Counted from the first letter of the stretch, positions 36,095 through 46,415 are shown. The stretch is DNA of 64,000 nucleotides from Rhodocyclaceae bacterium (GCA_020247545.1 JADCIX010000046.1:80189-144188); one strand, 5' to 3'. Notes: a model not told the origin generated them from the letters alone. Made by a program: numbers and translations.

Positions 36095-37129
36095 TCATTT
36101 TTTCGTTGGGCTGAGCGAAATGCCGATGACGTCTGCAACCGGCCGTTCCATCCTTACCGGAAAACCTTCGGTAGACATCTCAGATGTTGAATTGGCGACG
36201 CCAAATGTGCCGGTTCGTAAATCCTTGATGACCATTGCGGTGCTACCGCCGCCGTCAAGATTGACTGCATCGTAGGCACCCAGCTTGCGCATCAACTCAC
36301 CGAGCTCTTTCATGCTGGCACCACGGCTGCTCTCCTGCCGGCCATCAACCGCTACCAGCCAAAGTGTATTGCCGTCCGCGCTTACGCCAGCAACGCTGCG
36401 CGGATGCCGCGTGCCGTTTTCGTCAGAGGAGGTCGGTTGGCCTGCCTTGAGCACCAGCGCATTGCCGCTCACCGCGTACCGTGTGCCGGGGGGAATCTCC
36501 GTCACATAATCACGAATGCTGACATTACCGTCGTCGCCAATCAGCAATGCTGCCCGCAGTTTGTGATCACTTGGTTTGGTAATGATTTTGCCAAGGGAGA
36601 CGTGCCAGCCTACCGGCATGGTGCAGTTGCCAACAAAGTAGCGGACTTTTTTGCCCATAACGTCTTTGCTGGTCGGCGCTGCAAAAAAACTTGCATTGAG
36701 CGTGATGACAAAGTCATGTTTGCGTGCGACGGCGCTCGGCGTTTCCAATTGCCCGACACACGGCCCGTCGCCGTCGGGATCACGATCGTCCGCCAGCACC
36801 ACCTTGGTAGAAATTGCCGGATCGCGCAAATTGATGCGAGCGATGACGCCTGCCATCGGTCCGGGTGCGCTAAAGCGTTCGATTTGGTAGGGGAGTTGTT
36901 CGGCTGCGTTAGCCGCGTTGCTCGCCGTCGCTGCAGCAGGAGCAGATATCGCAAGTGGTTCAGGTGGGGACGGTGGAATAACGACCGTTGTTGCGGTTTG
37001 TGCGCAGCTCGCAGCCAGTGATGCGGTGAACGCAGCGGCGACCGCCAGCAACAACCTCCGGCCACGCTCACACGACGTTATCGCGCATCGCAGACCAACG
37101 GATTCGTTGTGGCGAAAACTGCGCTTCAC
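36095..37129 (-). CDS. Phosphodiester glycosidase family (NAGPA-domain) lipoprotein
   Basis: A 344-residue protein. GTG 37129 has GAGG six bases upstream. A signal with lipobox AASC precedes an Ala/Pro-rich linker. The NAGPA domain is recognisable from VITLNASFF, the RHPRSVAGVSADGNTLWLVA block, SRGASMKELGELM and the glycine-rich VNLDGGGSTAMV. The family removes N-acetylglucosamine-1-phosphodiester or similar caps; bacterial members are thought to act on exopolysaccharide or wall-linked sugars. The specific substrate is unknown. Confidence 0.82.
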   Translation of the reverse strand: MKRSFRHNESVGLRCAITSCERGRRLLLAVAAAFTASLAASCAQTATTVVIPPSPPEPLAISAPAAATASNAANAAEQLPYQIERFSAPGPMAGVIARINLRDPAISTKVVLADDRDPDGDGPCVGQLETPSAVARKHDFVITLNASFFAAPTSKDVMGKKVRYFVGNCTMPVGWHVSLGKIITKPSDHKLRAALLIGDDGNVSIRDYVTEIPPGTRYAVSGNALVLKAGQPTSSDENGTRHPRSVAGVSADGNTLWLVAVDGRQESSRGASMKELGELMRKLGAYDAVNLDGGGSTAMVIKDLRTGTFGVANSTSEMSTEGFPVRMERPVADVIGISLSPTKK

Positions 37130-37155
37130 TGCCGCCTCACGCGCAAGTCGGCAGC

Positions 37156-39750
37156 TTAAAGCGGACGCGAACGCAGGCCATTGAGGATCGCACGTAGTCG
37201 GGTGTTGGCGGCGGCGTCAGCCAACGGCGCGCCAATGGCGTCTGCCACCCAGCGTTCAATATCCACCGAAGAAATCACTACCGCCTGACGCGCTTCGATG
37301 GCTTGTTTCATCGCCAATAACTTCATTTGCTGGCGCGCGGCTTGAAATGCCGGAGGAGAGGCCAAGTCCAGTGCGGCTTCGAGCTTGAGCATCGAAGCGG
37401 CGGGATCATCGACTTTGGGGGTCGCGGAGCGACGTGCGCTGAGCGAGGCTTCCCAGGATACTGGCAGGCTGGTGAGCGCGTTCCAGTCGTCATCGACGTT
37501 AGTGGCGCTACCAGATTCCACTGTGATGCAGAGTGCGATTTTTGCGTCGAGCGCGTCACACACCTTCGACCACGAGCGTTTGGCGCTGCCCGCAACCAGG
37601 TCACGAGCGCGGTCGCGTGCGGTGCGAAACTTGGCATCGATTTTTGCGGCGATGTTTCGTGGTGCCTCGCCCGCTCTACGCCATGCGGTGTCAACTTCGC
37701 TGATAGTCTTGCGTACCTCAACCTGCGGCGTGTCCTCGTTCAACGCCAGAAGGGTTGCAATCAATTTGTCTCGTGCGTCGAGGTGAGCTTTGAACTCTTG
37801 ATCACGCGCGGCGCTGATCGCATCGCGCGCCTTGAAAACGGCGTCGGTCGCAGCTTTGAAGTCAGCCCACAGGCGGTTTTCCTGTTGGCGCGCCAATGGC
37901 AACGACCTTGCGTGTTGCTGCCACTCTGCTTGCAACGCGCGAACCCTGGCGATGGTATCGCGCTGGCTGCTATCAGCAGCCAGCGCTTTGGCTCGCTCGA
38001 CGAGTTTTTCCCGCTGGGCGGCTTCGATGCGACGTGCTTCTGCGAGTGGTGTTTCCAGCATTGCCTGGGTTATCTGCATTTTTTCCAGCAATACTTTCTG
38101 CGCCTTGTGCGGGACCGTATGTTCAACCGGGCCGAGCTTTCGCCATTCCGTCTGGAAGTGGTCGAGCGCCCGTGTTGCGGCGCGCCAATCCGGTGGCACC
38201 GCCGCGATGACTGCGGTGGCTTCTTCTGCCAGCTTGGTAATCAGTGCGTGGCGCACCTGAAGATTTTCTCGGCGCATCGCCTTCAGCTTGGCAAGCTGTG
38301 CATCCACGGGCAGATAGGCGTGTTTCAACGCCCCATCAAAGCGCAGCCAAAGGTCACGATTGGTGGCACCGCCGAGTTTATCGAGTTCTTTCCAACGCTC
38401 ACGCAACTGTTCGATTGCGTTTGCATGCGCCTTGATATTGAGTTTAATGTCGGTGATAGCTTTGCTCAGTGTTTCTGCTTCGACGACCAGATCCTCGCGA
38501 ACCCGTCCGCCTCCCCAGTGTTGCCAGCCCTTCAGCCGGGCGACTTCCGCACGCACGCGCTCCACGCGATTCAATAACTCGGGTGGCATCTTATGTTTCT
38601 TCAACTGAAGATCGAGCGCCGCTAATGTGGCAGTCGATTCGATGATCTGGCCTGCTGCCAATGTGGTTTCCGCTTTTTCGAGCAGGGTTTCAAATGCGGC
38701 GCGTTCGGCCTTTATTGCGGCCGCAGATGCTTCTGCATCTGCGGCAGAGGCGGTATTGATTGTGGCGTAACGTGTGGCAGATTCAGTTCGACGGTAGGCC
38801 TCGAAGCGGTCATTGAGGGTCTTCGCCACGCGTGCATCATTGGCGATGGGCAGCATCTGCCAACGCGCGTTGACGCTGCCGTCGTCACTCGCCGCCGATT
38901 GCCGGGTCTCTAGGGTGATGTCAGCAATCAGTTTGTCGAGAAATGTCAGTCTGGCATCCAATGCCCTCGCGAGTTGCAATGCAGAATCCAACTGCGCTTG
39001 CGTGTAGTCGATTTCGCGTTGTTGGACTTCGAGACGCGGTGTCTCTGCTGAGGGTAGCAGGGCACCTTGGCCGCGTAGCGATTCGATATGGTCATAGAGT
39101 TTGGCGAGTTTGTCGCGGTCCATACCAGATTGGGCAACTGCGAGGCAGCCTTCGGTGAGCTCTTGGTGTGCGCGTTCCGCGTCGCTTCGCCAACGTTTGA
39201 AGGAAAGCTGTTGGTCGCCTCTGGCGCGCAGCTTCGACGTTAACTGCGCGGAAACACCCCGGTACTCATTGATCATGTCTGCGGTGAGTCGCGCGGAATC
39301 GAGCCTCTGCCATGCTCGGTCGATATCGACGAATCGGTTGGCGGGAATGGGATCACTCAGCAGCAATTGGTTGCACTGGGCGATTAAACTGGTGGCTTCT
39401 GCGCGTGCGAGGCGTTCGGTCACTTTGCCTTCGTAACGCAGCTTTGCCTCGCGATAAATGCGGCGGTCATGGCTGCGAAATTCGCGTTCGGCGGCCTTTA
39501 GTCCGGCCTCGGTCGTCATCGCGTCGATCGCAGCCTGCTTGATGGTGAGTGAGACGGTTTGTTTGGCAATTGCTAGCAGGTCGGCATCGTTATCTGCCGC
39601 CGTTGCGAGGCGATTTCGCCACTCTTCCTCGCCGATGGCGTCAATTGGCTTACTCGTCGGCTTGGTGTTGTTTTTCGCCTTTGCAGGCTTGGCACCGGTC
39701 GCAACGCCATTTGGCGTGGGAGTGCGTTTCTTGAGCAACTTATCGAGCAT
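37156..39750 (-). CDS. DUF349 repeat protein
   Basis: An 864-residue helical protein with several DUF349-like repeats (for example LRERWKELDKLGGATNRDLW, ALQAEWQQHARSLPLARQ and the DTAWRRAGEAPRNIAAKID region). There is a basic, disordered N-terminus and no membrane segment. DUF349 proteins are long cytoplasmic coiled-coil-like proteins of unsettled function, with some family members associated with cell shape or ribosomes. Located 26 bases upstream of the NAGPA-like gene on the same strand, so cotranscription is possible. Confidence 0.8.
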   Translation of the reverse strand: MLDKLLKKRTPTPNGVATGAKPAKAKNNTKPTSKPIDAIGEEEWRNRLATAADNDADLLAIAKQTVSLTIKQAAIDAMTTEAGLKAAEREFRSHDRRIYREAKLRYEGKVTERLARAEATSLIAQCNQLLLSDPIPANRFVDIDRAWQRLDSARLTADMINEYRGVSAQLTSKLRARGDQQLSFKRWRSDAERAHQELTEGCLAVAQSGMDRDKLAKLYDHIESLRGQGALLPSAETPRLEVQQREIDYTQAQLDSALQLARALDARLTFLDKLIADITLETRQSAASDDGSVNARWQMLPIANDARVAKTLNDRFEAYRRTESATRYATINTASAADAEASAAAIKAERAAFETLLEKAETTLAAGQIIESTATLAALDLQLKKHKMPPELLNRVERVRAEVARLKGWQHWGGGRVREDLVVEAETLSKAITDIKLNIKAHANAIEQLRERWKELDKLGGATNRDLWLRFDGALKHAYLPVDAQLAKLKAMRRENLQVRHALITKLAEEATAVIAAVPPDWRAATRALDHFQTEWRKLGPVEHTVPHKAQKVLLEKMQITQAMLETPLAEARRIEAAQREKLVERAKALAADSSQRDTIARVRALQAEWQQHARSLPLARQQENRLWADFKAATDAVFKARDAISAARDQEFKAHLDARDKLIATLLALNEDTPQVEVRKTISEVDTAWRRAGEAPRNIAAKIDAKFRTARDRARDLVAGSAKRSWSKVCDALDAKIALCITVESGSATNVDDDWNALTSLPVSWEASLSARRSATPKVDDPAASMLKLEAALDLASPPAFQAARQQMKLLAMKQAIEARQAVVISSVDIERWVADAIGAPLADAAANTRLRAILNGLRSRPL

Positions 39751-40049
39751 GTTCGGCCACAATTGAGATTAGTTATCGTATTGTGACACTTCTAACGCGA
39801 CTGGGGCGTGATCTGCCCGAATCAGTAAAGTGTGGTTTGGCCAAATCGCCGCGCAGCGTCGTTGTGGCGTTGAGATTGGGCCTTAGCATCTTGTCGCGAG
39901 TCGTCAACGCTGTAGACCCGTAGTTGCAATGGTCCCAATATCGATGTTCCGCGCCAACCAAGCAAAATGTGTCTATCGTCCGATCCCACTGGAACGGCCA
40001 TCCCTGCGGCGGTTCGCCTTGCTCTCGGCTTTGAGGCACGTTTGGTTGG
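39751..40049. other. Intergenic region with overlapping minus-strand frames
   Basis: About 300 bases. Two overlapping minus-strand frames (39773-40039, GTG start, and 39822-40088) have protein-like stretches, but neither has a ribosome site and they exclude each other. I do not call a gene here. Promoters for the DUF349 gene should lie near its 3' edge. Confidence 0.3.
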
Positions 40050-40418
40050 TTGTTTTGTTCGGTAACAAAAGCGTTTGAGACCTATCATCCACGCCCCGTC
40101 GACGTTGCTCCCGTGCCCTCGGCATCCTCGGTCGCTGACCCGCGTGAATTATTGGCTGACCCTGCGCAAAATACGGCTACGCCAAAATTGGGCGGCTCAA
40201 GTGCGACCTCCTCGCCACCGCCAGCGACGGGTGCTGGCTCACGTGCCCTGCTACCGTTCCCGATGATGGCGAAGGCGGCGCAGAAGAAGGACATGGAGAA
40301 AATTCTTGACAAGGCGCTGAAGCGGCCCGACTGTAAAGAAGTCTACTCAGACCTTGGGATGTTGGTGGTGGTGCCATTGCTCCGTGACGCCGCAAAGGGA
40401 AGTGGTTGCAATTGGTGA
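40050..40418 (+). CDS. Small hypothetical protein or gene remnant ending in a GCNW tail
   Basis: An open frame of 122 codons starting at TTG 40050 without a ribosome site; a GTG at 40113 is also in frame. The middle is Pro/Ser/Ala-rich, and the last 50 residues look like a folded domain (DMEKILDKALKRPDCKEVYSD, then LVVVPLLRDAAKGSGCNW). The frame continues open for 59 codons beyond the TGA to 40598. It may therefore be a truncated gene, although a C-terminus ending in C-x-W looks natural. It is convergent with mnmA. Confidence 0.35.
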   Translation: MFCSVTKAFETYHPRPVDVAPVPSASSVADPRELLADPAQNTATPKLGGSSATSSPPPATGAGSRALLPFPMMAKAAQKKDMEKILDKALKRPDCKEVYSDLGMLVVVPLLRDAAKGSGCNW

Positions 40419-40574
40419 CGTTGGTCGGCGTTCGCTCTCGGTACGTCCAACTATTGGGGTAAATCACTGCGGAAAGGCGGGATCGGTGATACGCCAGCCC
40501 TGCTGGAAAAGCGCTTTCAGGTTGTTCCGGCAGGTGTGGAAGAACACATTAGAAATGTGGCTTCGTCTCCGTGC

Positions 40575-41651
40575 CTAGTTGATGATTCCGCCGCCTAGAC
40601 ACAGATCGCCGGAATACAAAACAGCCGATTGCCCAGGGGTAATCGCCCATTGCGGAGCCTCAAACTCAAGAGTGAAATTACTGCTTTCGACTTGTACGAC
40701 GCGGCACGGTGCGTCGGTCTGACGGTAACGAGTTTTGGCACCGTACAGACCTTCAATGGCAGGAGCACTTCCTGAAATCCATGAGGCGTCAGCTGCGTGC
40801 AATGCAGACTTGAACAACATCGGGTGATCGTGCCCCTGTGCGACGATAAGTGTGTTGGTATCGAGCTTCTTGTTGACAACGAACCAGGGTGTTCCCTCGC
40901 CAGACTTGGTACCACCAATACCAAGGCCTTGGCGTTGACCAATGGTGTAGTACATCAACCCTTGATGTTCTCCGACATGAACGCCTTCCGGGGTCAGCAT
41001 TGGTCCAGGCTGTCGCGGCAAGTAACGCTCCAAGAACTCGCGAAACGGTCGCTCGCCGATAAAACAAATCCCGGTGGAATCTTTTTTTGCGTGATTCGGT
41101 AAACTCGCTTGCCTTGCAATTTCGCGAACCTCCCGTTTCTGTAGTTCGCCGACGGGGAAGATTGTTTTTGAAATCTGTGCTTGCGACAAGCGGTGCAAGA
41201 AGTAACTCTGGTCCTTGCCGGCATCGAGCCCGCGCAGCAGCTGAAACTCGCCATTGACTTGGCGCACCCGCGCGTAGTGCCCGGTGGCAATTTGATTGGC
41301 ACCCATGCGGATGGCGTGATCCAAAAATGCCTTGAACTTGATCTCGGCATTGCACAGCACGTCGGGGTTTGGCGTACGACCGGCGCTGTATTCATGCAAG
41401 AAAGATGCGAACACCCTTTCCTTGTACTCAGCCGCAAAATTTACCGCTTCAAACTCAATGCCGATAACGTCTGCAACAGCGACCGCGTCAATAAAGTCTT
41501 GCCTCGTCGAGCAGTGCTCATCGCTATCGTCGTCCTCCCAGTTTTTCATGAATAGGCCAACGACATCATATTCCTGCCGCTTGAGCAGAAGCGCAGCCAC
41601 CGCAGAATCTACTCCGCCGGACAGGCCTACAACGATGCGCTTGCGTGACAT
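40575..41651 (-). CDS. mnmA: tRNA-specific 2-thiouridylase
   Basis: A 358-residue enzyme that puts sulfur on U34 of Lys, Glu and Gln tRNAs (s2U in mnm5s2U). The PP-loop GLSGGVDS lies at residue 9. The two catalytic cysteines are in [11 protein letters not shown] and [11 protein letters not shown]. The tRNA-binding [17 protein letters not shown] segment and the C-terminal domain are complete. Start 41651 matches family starts; a frame open to 41723 has no support. It would draw sulfur from IscS/Tus-type relay proteins, none of which is in the window. Confidence 0.96.
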   Translation of the reverse strand: MSRKRIVVGLSGGVDSAVAALLLKRQEYDVVGLFMKNWEDDDSDEHCSTRQDFIDAVAVADVIGIEFEAVNFAAEYKERVFASFLHEYSAGRTPNPDVLCNAEIKFKAFLDHAIRMGANQIATGHYARVRQVNGEFQLLRGLDAGKDQSYFLHRLSQAQISKTIFPVGELQKREVREIARQASLPNHAKKDSTGICFIGERPFREFLERYLPRQPGPMLTPEGVHVGEHQGLMYYTIGQRQGLGIGGTKSGEGTPWFVVNKKLDTNTLIVAQGHDHPMLFKSALHAADASWISGSAPAIEGLYGAKTRYRQTDAPCRVVQVESSNFTLEFEAPQWAITPGQSAVLYSGDLCLGGGIIN

Positions 41652-41755
41652 ATGATCATTTTTGAGGGGTCGTTCTAGGAAACGCTGCGAGTGCAATACG
41701 TCTGCGGTGCCATGTGTCGTCACCCACTTAAGAAGCGGCAGTCGAACAAAAAAGA

Positions 41756-41782
41756 AAAGGGCGAGACTAAGTCTCGCCCTTT
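41756..41782. terminator. Strong terminator downstream of the Lys/Ala-rich gene
   Basis: AAAGGGCGAGACT and AGTCTCGCCCTTT form a 13-base perfect stem around a single central base. On the minus strand it is followed by a T-rich run, which fits a Rho-independent terminator for the gene ending at 41820. Confidence 0.85.
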
Positions 41783-41819
41783 CTTACCAGTATTGAGCGA
41801 GCGCTCGGCCCGCACCAAA

Positions 41820-42047
41820 TTACTTCTTGGCAGGAGCGTCTTCTTTCTTAGCTTCTGCTTTCTTTTCGTCTTTCTTTTCTGCTTTCTTTTCTGCTTTCTT
41901 TTCGTCTTTCTTTTCTTCAGCTTTTGCAGGAGCAGCAGCTTTAGCTGGCTCGGCAGCTTTTGCAGGAGCAGCAGCAGGAGCTTGAGCAGCAGCGTTCAAG
42001 GCGACAGCAGCGAAGAGAGCAGCAACAAGTGCGGACAATTTTTTCAT
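41820..42047 (-). CDS. Exported Lys/Ala-rich low-complexity protein
   Basis: A 75-residue protein. A signal peptide (MKKLSALVAALFAAVALNA) is followed by an Ala/Pro stretch and then repeats of KKAEKK and KKDEKK type encoded by a 12-base microrepeat (about 41855-41925). AGGA lies before the ATG, and a strong terminator follows. Similar short exported Lys/Ala-rich proteins are common in betaproteobacteria and may bind nucleic acid, lipopolysaccharide or metals; no function is established. A perfect GTTAACGTTAAC palindrome lies 28 bases upstream of the start. Confidence 0.7.
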   Translation of the reverse strand: MKKLSALVAALFAAVALNAAAQAPAAAPAKAAEPAKAAAPAKAEEKKDEKKAEKKAEKKDEKKAEAKKEDAPAKK

Positions 42048-42074
42048 GTTAGATCCTATTTGTGAATGAGTGTA

Positions 42075-42086
42075 GTTAACGTTAAC
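42075..42086. promoter_or_regulatory. Perfect GTTAACGTTAAC palindrome upstream of the Lys/Ala-rich gene
   Basis: A 12-base perfect palindrome (two overlapping TTAACG units) lies 28 bases before the start codon of the 41820-42047 gene, in its leader or promoter. It could be an operator; no cognate regulator is identified. Confidence 0.3.
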
Positions 42087-42207
42087 GACAGATACTGGGA
42101 ACTTGCTTTCAGGGCTCTGGTCCTTTTGCCTGTCACGGGATTAACGCCAAATATTTTAGCTGGTTGACAATAAATTGAAACAATTTCTGCGAATTTTTTT
42201 CGTTAAG

Positions 42208-42816
42208 TCATTCAATTTTTGGGTTTTTCGGCCTGTTTTGGCAATTTTTTGGGTTTGGCGATGGGAAAAGGGTGGTTTCGGCCAGCTCAACCCACCCCGC
42301 TGGCGCAATTCTTAGGTCCTGAAGGCTGACACCGCCGATATTCATCCGAACGAGCCTTAGTGTGGGTAAACCGACTTTGGCGGTCATGCGCCGAACTTGG
42401 CGGTTTTTGCCCTCTGCAATACTAAGTTCGATCCAAGTGGTCGGGATCGTCGCACGAAACCGAACGGGTGGAACGCGTTCCCATATTGAGGGAGGGCTCA
42501 GCACCCGCGCTGACAATGCGGGCGCAGCGATAAAATCGCCAAGATTTAGTGGTGACCTGAGTCTGTGTAGATGCTCAGCAGTAACCTCACCCTCCACTTC
42601 CACCCAATAGACCTTTCCGACGTGATTTCTCGGGTCGGTGATGCGGGCCTGAAGGTGCCCGTTGTCCGTTAGCAGTAACAAACCTTCACTGTCGGTATCG
42701 AGGCGCCCGGCCGGATAGACGCCGGGGACACTAATGTATTGTTTAAGCGTCCGCTTGTTGCCGGTCGGGCTGAACTGGCAAACCACGCCATATGGCTTGT
42801 TAAACGCGATAAGCAT
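42208..42816 (-). CDS. rluE: 23S rRNA pseudouridine synthase RluE-like
   Basis: A 202-residue single-domain pseudouridine synthase of the RsuA/RluB/E/F group without an S4 domain. The catalytic Asp is in GRLDTDSEGLLLLT; further landmarks are MLIAFNKPYGVVCQF at the start, NHVGKVYWVEVEG and EGKNRQVRRMTAKVGLPTLRLVR. RluE modifies U2457 of 23S rRNA; the exact target is inferred from the subgroup. The last 20 residues are Asn/Pro/Lys-rich. Confidence 0.87.
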   Translation of the reverse strand: MLIAFNKPYGVVCQFSPTGNKRTLKQYISVPGVYPAGRLDTDSEGLLLLTDNGHLQARITDPRNHVGKVYWVEVEGEVTAEHLHRLRSPLNLGDFIAAPALSARVLSPPSIWERVPPVRFRATIPTTWIELSIAEGKNRQVRRMTAKVGLPTLRLVRMNIGGVSLQDLRIAPAGWVELAETTLFPSPNPKNCQNRPKNPKIE

Positions 42817-42845
42817 GTATACGAGAAGACTACGCTGCAAAACAA

Positions 42846-42872
42846 AACCCCCCGCAGGAAATGCGAGGGGTT
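42846..42872. terminator. Terminator downstream of the cold-shock gene
   Basis: AACCCC (42846-42851) with CGCA (42853-42856) pairs with TGCG and GGGGTT (42862-42872) across a short loop. On the minus strand it follows the cold-shock gene and ends in T-rich sequence. Confidence 0.7.
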
Positions 42873-42900
42873 GTTGTGATTTTCAGCTACTTAGATGAGT

Positions 42901-43104
42901 CTAGGCATTGTTGATGTTTGAGGCTTGTTTACCCTTGGGGCCTTGTGTCACCTCAAACGACACTTTTTGACCTTCTTTAAGGGTCTTAAAGCCGTTCATT
43001 TGAATTGCGGAGAAGTGCGCGAAAAGATCTTCGCTACCGTCGTCCGGTGTAATGAAGCCGAAGCCCTTAGCGTCGTTGAACCACTTAACTGTACCTGTTG
43101 CCAT
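42901..43104 (-). CDS. cspA: Cold-shock domain protein
   Basis: A 67-residue single cold-shock domain. RNP1 KGFGFITP and RNP2 DLFAHFSAI are intact, and [11 protein letters not shown] is the usual N-terminus. It binds single-stranded RNA/DNA and prevents secondary structure in mRNA. The paralogue name (A, C, E) cannot be fixed from sequence. The upstream region is long, as is common for csp leaders that fold in a temperature-dependent way. Confidence 0.95.
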   Translation of the reverse strand: MATGTVKWFNDAKGFGFITPDDGSEDLFAHFSAIQMNGFKTLKEGQKVSFEVTQGPKGKQASNINNA

Positions 43105-43412
43105 ACAAATGCATCCTTATTGAAAAGACGGGATGGAGGACCCGGAAAAATATCGCTTTTCAAGGCCCGCAACCGCTAGATGCAAATGCAGAAAACCTTA
43201 AAGCTAAACTCCAAGACTGCCTTTTACCGATCACCGGCACGTTAGTCAAGCACTTGTCTACTTTTTTGCAACGAACCGTGGCATTCTTACAAAAACGCGG
43301 AAATCGGCGAAGATAGCAGTCAGTAGTCGTCAGTTGGTGCCGTTACTTGAAAAATCTAGCAACTTATCTCTATCATTGCGCTTAAGCAATCATTTTCCAG
43401 TTTTAATGATCG
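43105..43412. promoter_or_regulatory. Divergent cspA-clpS region with probable structured cspA leader
   Basis: About 308 bases separate the two divergent starts. On the cspA side TTGAAAAG (43120-43127) pairs perfectly with CTTTTCAA (43156-43163), enclosing a G/C-rich inner stem close to the cspA start. This could be part of a cold-responsive leader. I see no gene in the gap. Confidence 0.35.
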
Positions 43413-43745
43413 ATGGCAAATAAGCACGGAGCTGGATCAGGGCGCTCTGATAAGGGCAATACGGCGTTGCAGGAAAAGCCGGCGAAAACGAAGCCCCCTT
43501 CAATGTGGCAGGTCCTGATGTACAACGACGACTACACGCCGATGGAGTTTGTGGTCGATATATTGACGCGCGTATTTGGCCATACGCATGAGCGAGCAAC
43601 GCAGATCATGCTTAAGGTACACACTGAGGGGCGCGGCGTTTGCGGAATCTTCCCGCGTGACGTGGCTGCCATGAAAGTTGATCAAGTGATGGACCACGCC
43701 CGCCAATTTGAGCACCCGCTAAGGTGCGGAATGGAAGAAGTGTAG
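43413..43745 (+). CDS. clpS: ATP-dependent Clp protease adaptor ClpS
   Basis: A 110-residue adaptor that delivers N-degron substrates to ClpAP. The disordered N-terminal extension (about 25 residues) is followed by the conserved core: [16 protein letters not shown] with the substrate-pocket residues, then the [20 protein letters not shown] segment. It lies 160 bases upstream of clpA on the same strand, the standard pairing. Confidence 0.96.
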   Translation: MANKHGAGSGRSDKGNTALQEKPAKTKPPSMWQVLMYNDDYTPMEFVVDILTRVFGHTHERATQIMLKVHTEGRGVCGIFPRDVAAMKVDQVMDHARQFEHPLRCGMEEV

Positions 43746-43905
43746 GTGAATGTTCCGTGATTTCGGGGTATAGAAAATCCGTCAGTTGCCCCAAACTGGT
43801 ATTGATGGCAAGTCTGGTACATGAATTGCTTGTATAGACGGGGTTGTAGGGCGCTATCACGCGCAAGATGGTTTTACTGGTTTACGATGAAAGAGACGGA
43901 ACGCT

Positions 43906-46173
43906 ATGATTGCCCATGAACTTGAGATGAGCCTCCACGCTGCATTTGTTGAGGCACGCCATAAGCGCCATGAGTTCATTACGGTCGAGCACCTGCTGCT
44001 CGCGTTGTTGGATAACCCTTCGGCGCAAGAGGTCTTAAAGGCCTGCGCCGCAAAGGTTGATGATCTTCGCAAGAGTCTGTCGGAATTCATCGAACAACAT
44101 ACACCGACCGTCGCCGGTGATGGTGAGGTCAATACGCAGCCGACGCTCGGTTTTCAACGCGTAATTCAACGCGCCATTCTGCACGTGCAGTCGTCTGGAA
44201 AAAAAGAAGTCATGGGGGCGAACGTGATGGTGGCGATTTACGGTGAGAAAGACTCCCATGCCGTTTATTACTTGCACCAACAAGGCATTTCGCGGCTCGA
44301 CGTGGTGAATTTTATCTCGCATGGCATTTCGAAGGCGGCCCCACAGGGAGCAGAAAAGCCGGAAGCCGGGGCCGACGCGGCCGAGGGCGAGCAGGCCGGG
44401 GGCGCGCTTGAGCAGTTCACGCAAAACCTTAACCAAAGCGCAATTGACGGCAAGACCGATCCGTTGATCGGTCGGGAGCATGAAGTTGAGCGGGTGATTC
44501 AAGTTCTTTGCCGCCGCCGCAAGAATAATCCATTGCTTGTTGGTGAGGCAGGTGTTGGCAAGACAGCAATCGCCGAGGGCCTTGCCAAACGTATTGTCGA
44601 CGGAGAAGTGCCCGATATCTTGGCAAAGGCGACGGTCTACTCGTTGGACATGGGATCGTTATTGGCGGGCACCAAGTATCGAGGTGACTTTGAGCAACGC
44701 CTCAAAGCCGTCTTGAAGCAGTTACATGACAATCCCAACGCCGTGCTTTTCATCGACGAGATACATACTTTGATTGGCGCTGGTTCAGCCTCCGGCGGGA
44801 CATTGGATGCGTCGAATTTGTTGAAGCCAGCACTTTCTTCGGGACAGCTCAAGTGTATCGGTGCGACAACCTACCAAGAGTTTCGCGGTGTCTTTGAAAA
44901 AGATCACGCGCTGTCCCGCCGCTTTCAGAAAATCGATGTGAACGAGCCATCGGTATCAGAAACAATCGAAATATTGAAAGGACTCAAGTCGCGCTTCGAG
45001 ACGCATCACAATGTTAAGTACACATCAACGGCGCTGACAACTGCGGCTGAACTTGCCGCGAAATACATCAATGACCGGCATCTGCCAGACAAAGCCATCG
45101 ACGTGATTGATGAAGCGGGCGCGGCGCAGCGAATTGCGCCAAAATCTAAGCAAAAGAAAACAATCGGCAAAAGTGAGATTGAAGAGATCATTGCCAAGAT
45201 CGCACGCATACCCGCGCGCAACGTGTCTAGCGACGATCGCAACGCATTGAAGACACTTGACCGTGATTTGAAGTCAGTCGTTTTTGGGCAAGACAAAGCC
45301 ATTGAAGCGCTTTCGGCAGCCATCAAGATGGCGCGTTCCGGGCTCGGTAGCACGACAAAACCCATCGGCTCGTTCCTGTTTTCAGGTCCTACCGGCGTCG
45401 GGAAAACCGAAGTTGCAAAACAGCTCGCCTTTATCTTGGGCGTTGAACTGATTCGTTTCGATATGTCTGAGTACATGGAGCGCCATGCGGTGTCGCGTTT
45501 GATTGGTGCGCCACCGGGTTACGTGGGATTCGATCAGGGCGGGCTGATGACCGAGGCAATTACCAAACAGCCTTACTCCGTGCTGCTGCTGGACGAAATT
45601 GAAAAGGCGCATCCGGATATTTACAACGTATTGCTGCAGGTTATGGATCACGGTACGCTTACCGATAACAACGGGCGCAAAGCGGACTTCCGCAATGTTG
45701 TTATCATCATGACGACCAACGCCGGTGCCTCTGAGTTGTCAAAGACCTCAATTGGATTCACCAATGACAAAAAGGCCGGCGATGAGATGGCGGAAATCAA
45801 GCGTATGTTTACGCCGGAATTCCGCAACCGCTTAGACGCCACCATTTCGTTTGCGCCACTCAACGAGCAAATCATCTTGCAGGTTGTAGATAAGTTCCTA
45901 ATGCAGCTGGAAGCGCAGCTATCGGAGAAAAAAGTTGACGTCACCTTCACCGAGGCTTTGAAAAAGTACCTTGCCAAGAATGGGTTTGACCCGCAAATGG
46001 GGGCGCGACCGATGTCTCGCTTGATACAAGATACGATTCGACGCGCCCTTGCAGATGAGTTGCTGTTTGGCAAACTAGCCAGTGGTGGTCGCGTGACCAT
46101 CGACATCGGGTCGGACGACAAGGTCAAGCTCGACATCAGCGTGGAAAAAGAGCCTCAGCCGGCCGAGTCCTGA
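43906..46173 (+). CDS. clpA: ATP-dependent Clp protease ATP-binding subunit ClpA
   Basis: A 755-residue class I Hsp100. A ClpS-binding N-domain with two Clp repeats occupies residues 1-145, then AAA+ module 1 (Walker [10 protein letters not shown], pore loop KYRGDFEQR) and module 2 (Walker [10 protein letters not shown], pore loop GYVGFDQGG). An IGF loop (SIGFTNDKK) for docking on ClpP is present. It unfolds substrates into ClpP, which is not in this window. Length and motif order are normal. Confidence 0.97.
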   Translation: MIAHELEMSLHAAFVEARHKRHEFITVEHLLLALLDNPSAQEVLKACAAKVDDLRKSLSEFIEQHTPTVAGDGEVNTQPTLGFQRVIQRAILHVQSSGKKEVMGANVMVAIYGEKDSHAVYYLHQQGISRLDVVNFISHGISKAAPQGAEKPEAGADAAEGEQAGGALEQFTQNLNQSAIDGKTDPLIGREHEVERVIQVLCRRRKNNPLLVGEAGVGKTAIAEGLAKRIVDGEVPDILAKATVYSLDMGSLLAGTKYRGDFEQRLKAVLKQLHDNPNAVLFIDEIHTLIGAGSASGGTLDASNLLKPALSSGQLKCIGATTYQEFRGVFEKDHALSRRFQKIDVNEPSVSETIEILKGLKSRFETHHNVKYTSTALTTAAELAAKYINDRHLPDKAIDVIDEAGAAQRIAPKSKQKKTIGKSEIEEIIAKIARIPARNVSSDDRNALKTLDRDLKSVVFGQDKAIEALSAAIKMARSGLGSTTKPIGSFLFSGPTGVGKTEVAKQLAFILGVELIRFDMSEYMERHAVSRLIGAPPGYVGFDQGGLMTEAITKQPYSVLLLDEIEKAHPDIYNVLLQVMDHGTLTDNNGRKADFRNVVIIMTTNAGASELSKTSIGFTNDKKAGDEMAEIKRMFTPEFRNRLDATISFAPLNEQIILQVVDKFLMQLEAQLSEKKVDVTFTEALKKYLAKNGFDPQMGARPMSRLIQDTIRRALADELLFGKLASGGRVTIDIGSDDKVKLDISVEKEPQPAES

Positions 46174-46415
46174 GCCGTTCAATTGACCAGTTGAACAATA
46201 ACGCCCGACTGCGTGTCCGGGAGTTTTGCTTGCCAAGCCCGGCTTGCTTTTAAATCCCGGCTAGAGCGTGCGGTGGATGCCAGCCTGTTGTTTTGCGCTT
46301 CACCGTGTTGTGAAGTAGAGTAGGGGAGGAAGAGAAACTGACGCCGTGATGTCCTCGCGGCTTCCATGGATTCGTTGCCGAGCCATACAAAAAGACCTAG
46401 ATAACGAGGAGACTC
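46174..46415. other. Intergenic region before the flavocytochrome c pair
   Basis: Two hundred and forty-two bases. GTTCAATTGACCAGTTGAAC (46178-46197) is a short six-base-stem hairpin after clpA. GAGGAG just before 46416 is the ribosome site of the cytochrome gene. No gene seen. Confidence 0.35.

Noticed and set aside
37327..38577. 416-codon plus-strand frame opposite the DUF349 gene
   Set aside because: Cys/Phe/Arg-rich shadow of a highly biased helical gene on the other strand.
39773..40088. Two overlapping minus-strand small ORFs
   Set aside because: Both have protein-like stretches but they exclude each other, and neither has a ribosome site or a recognised family.
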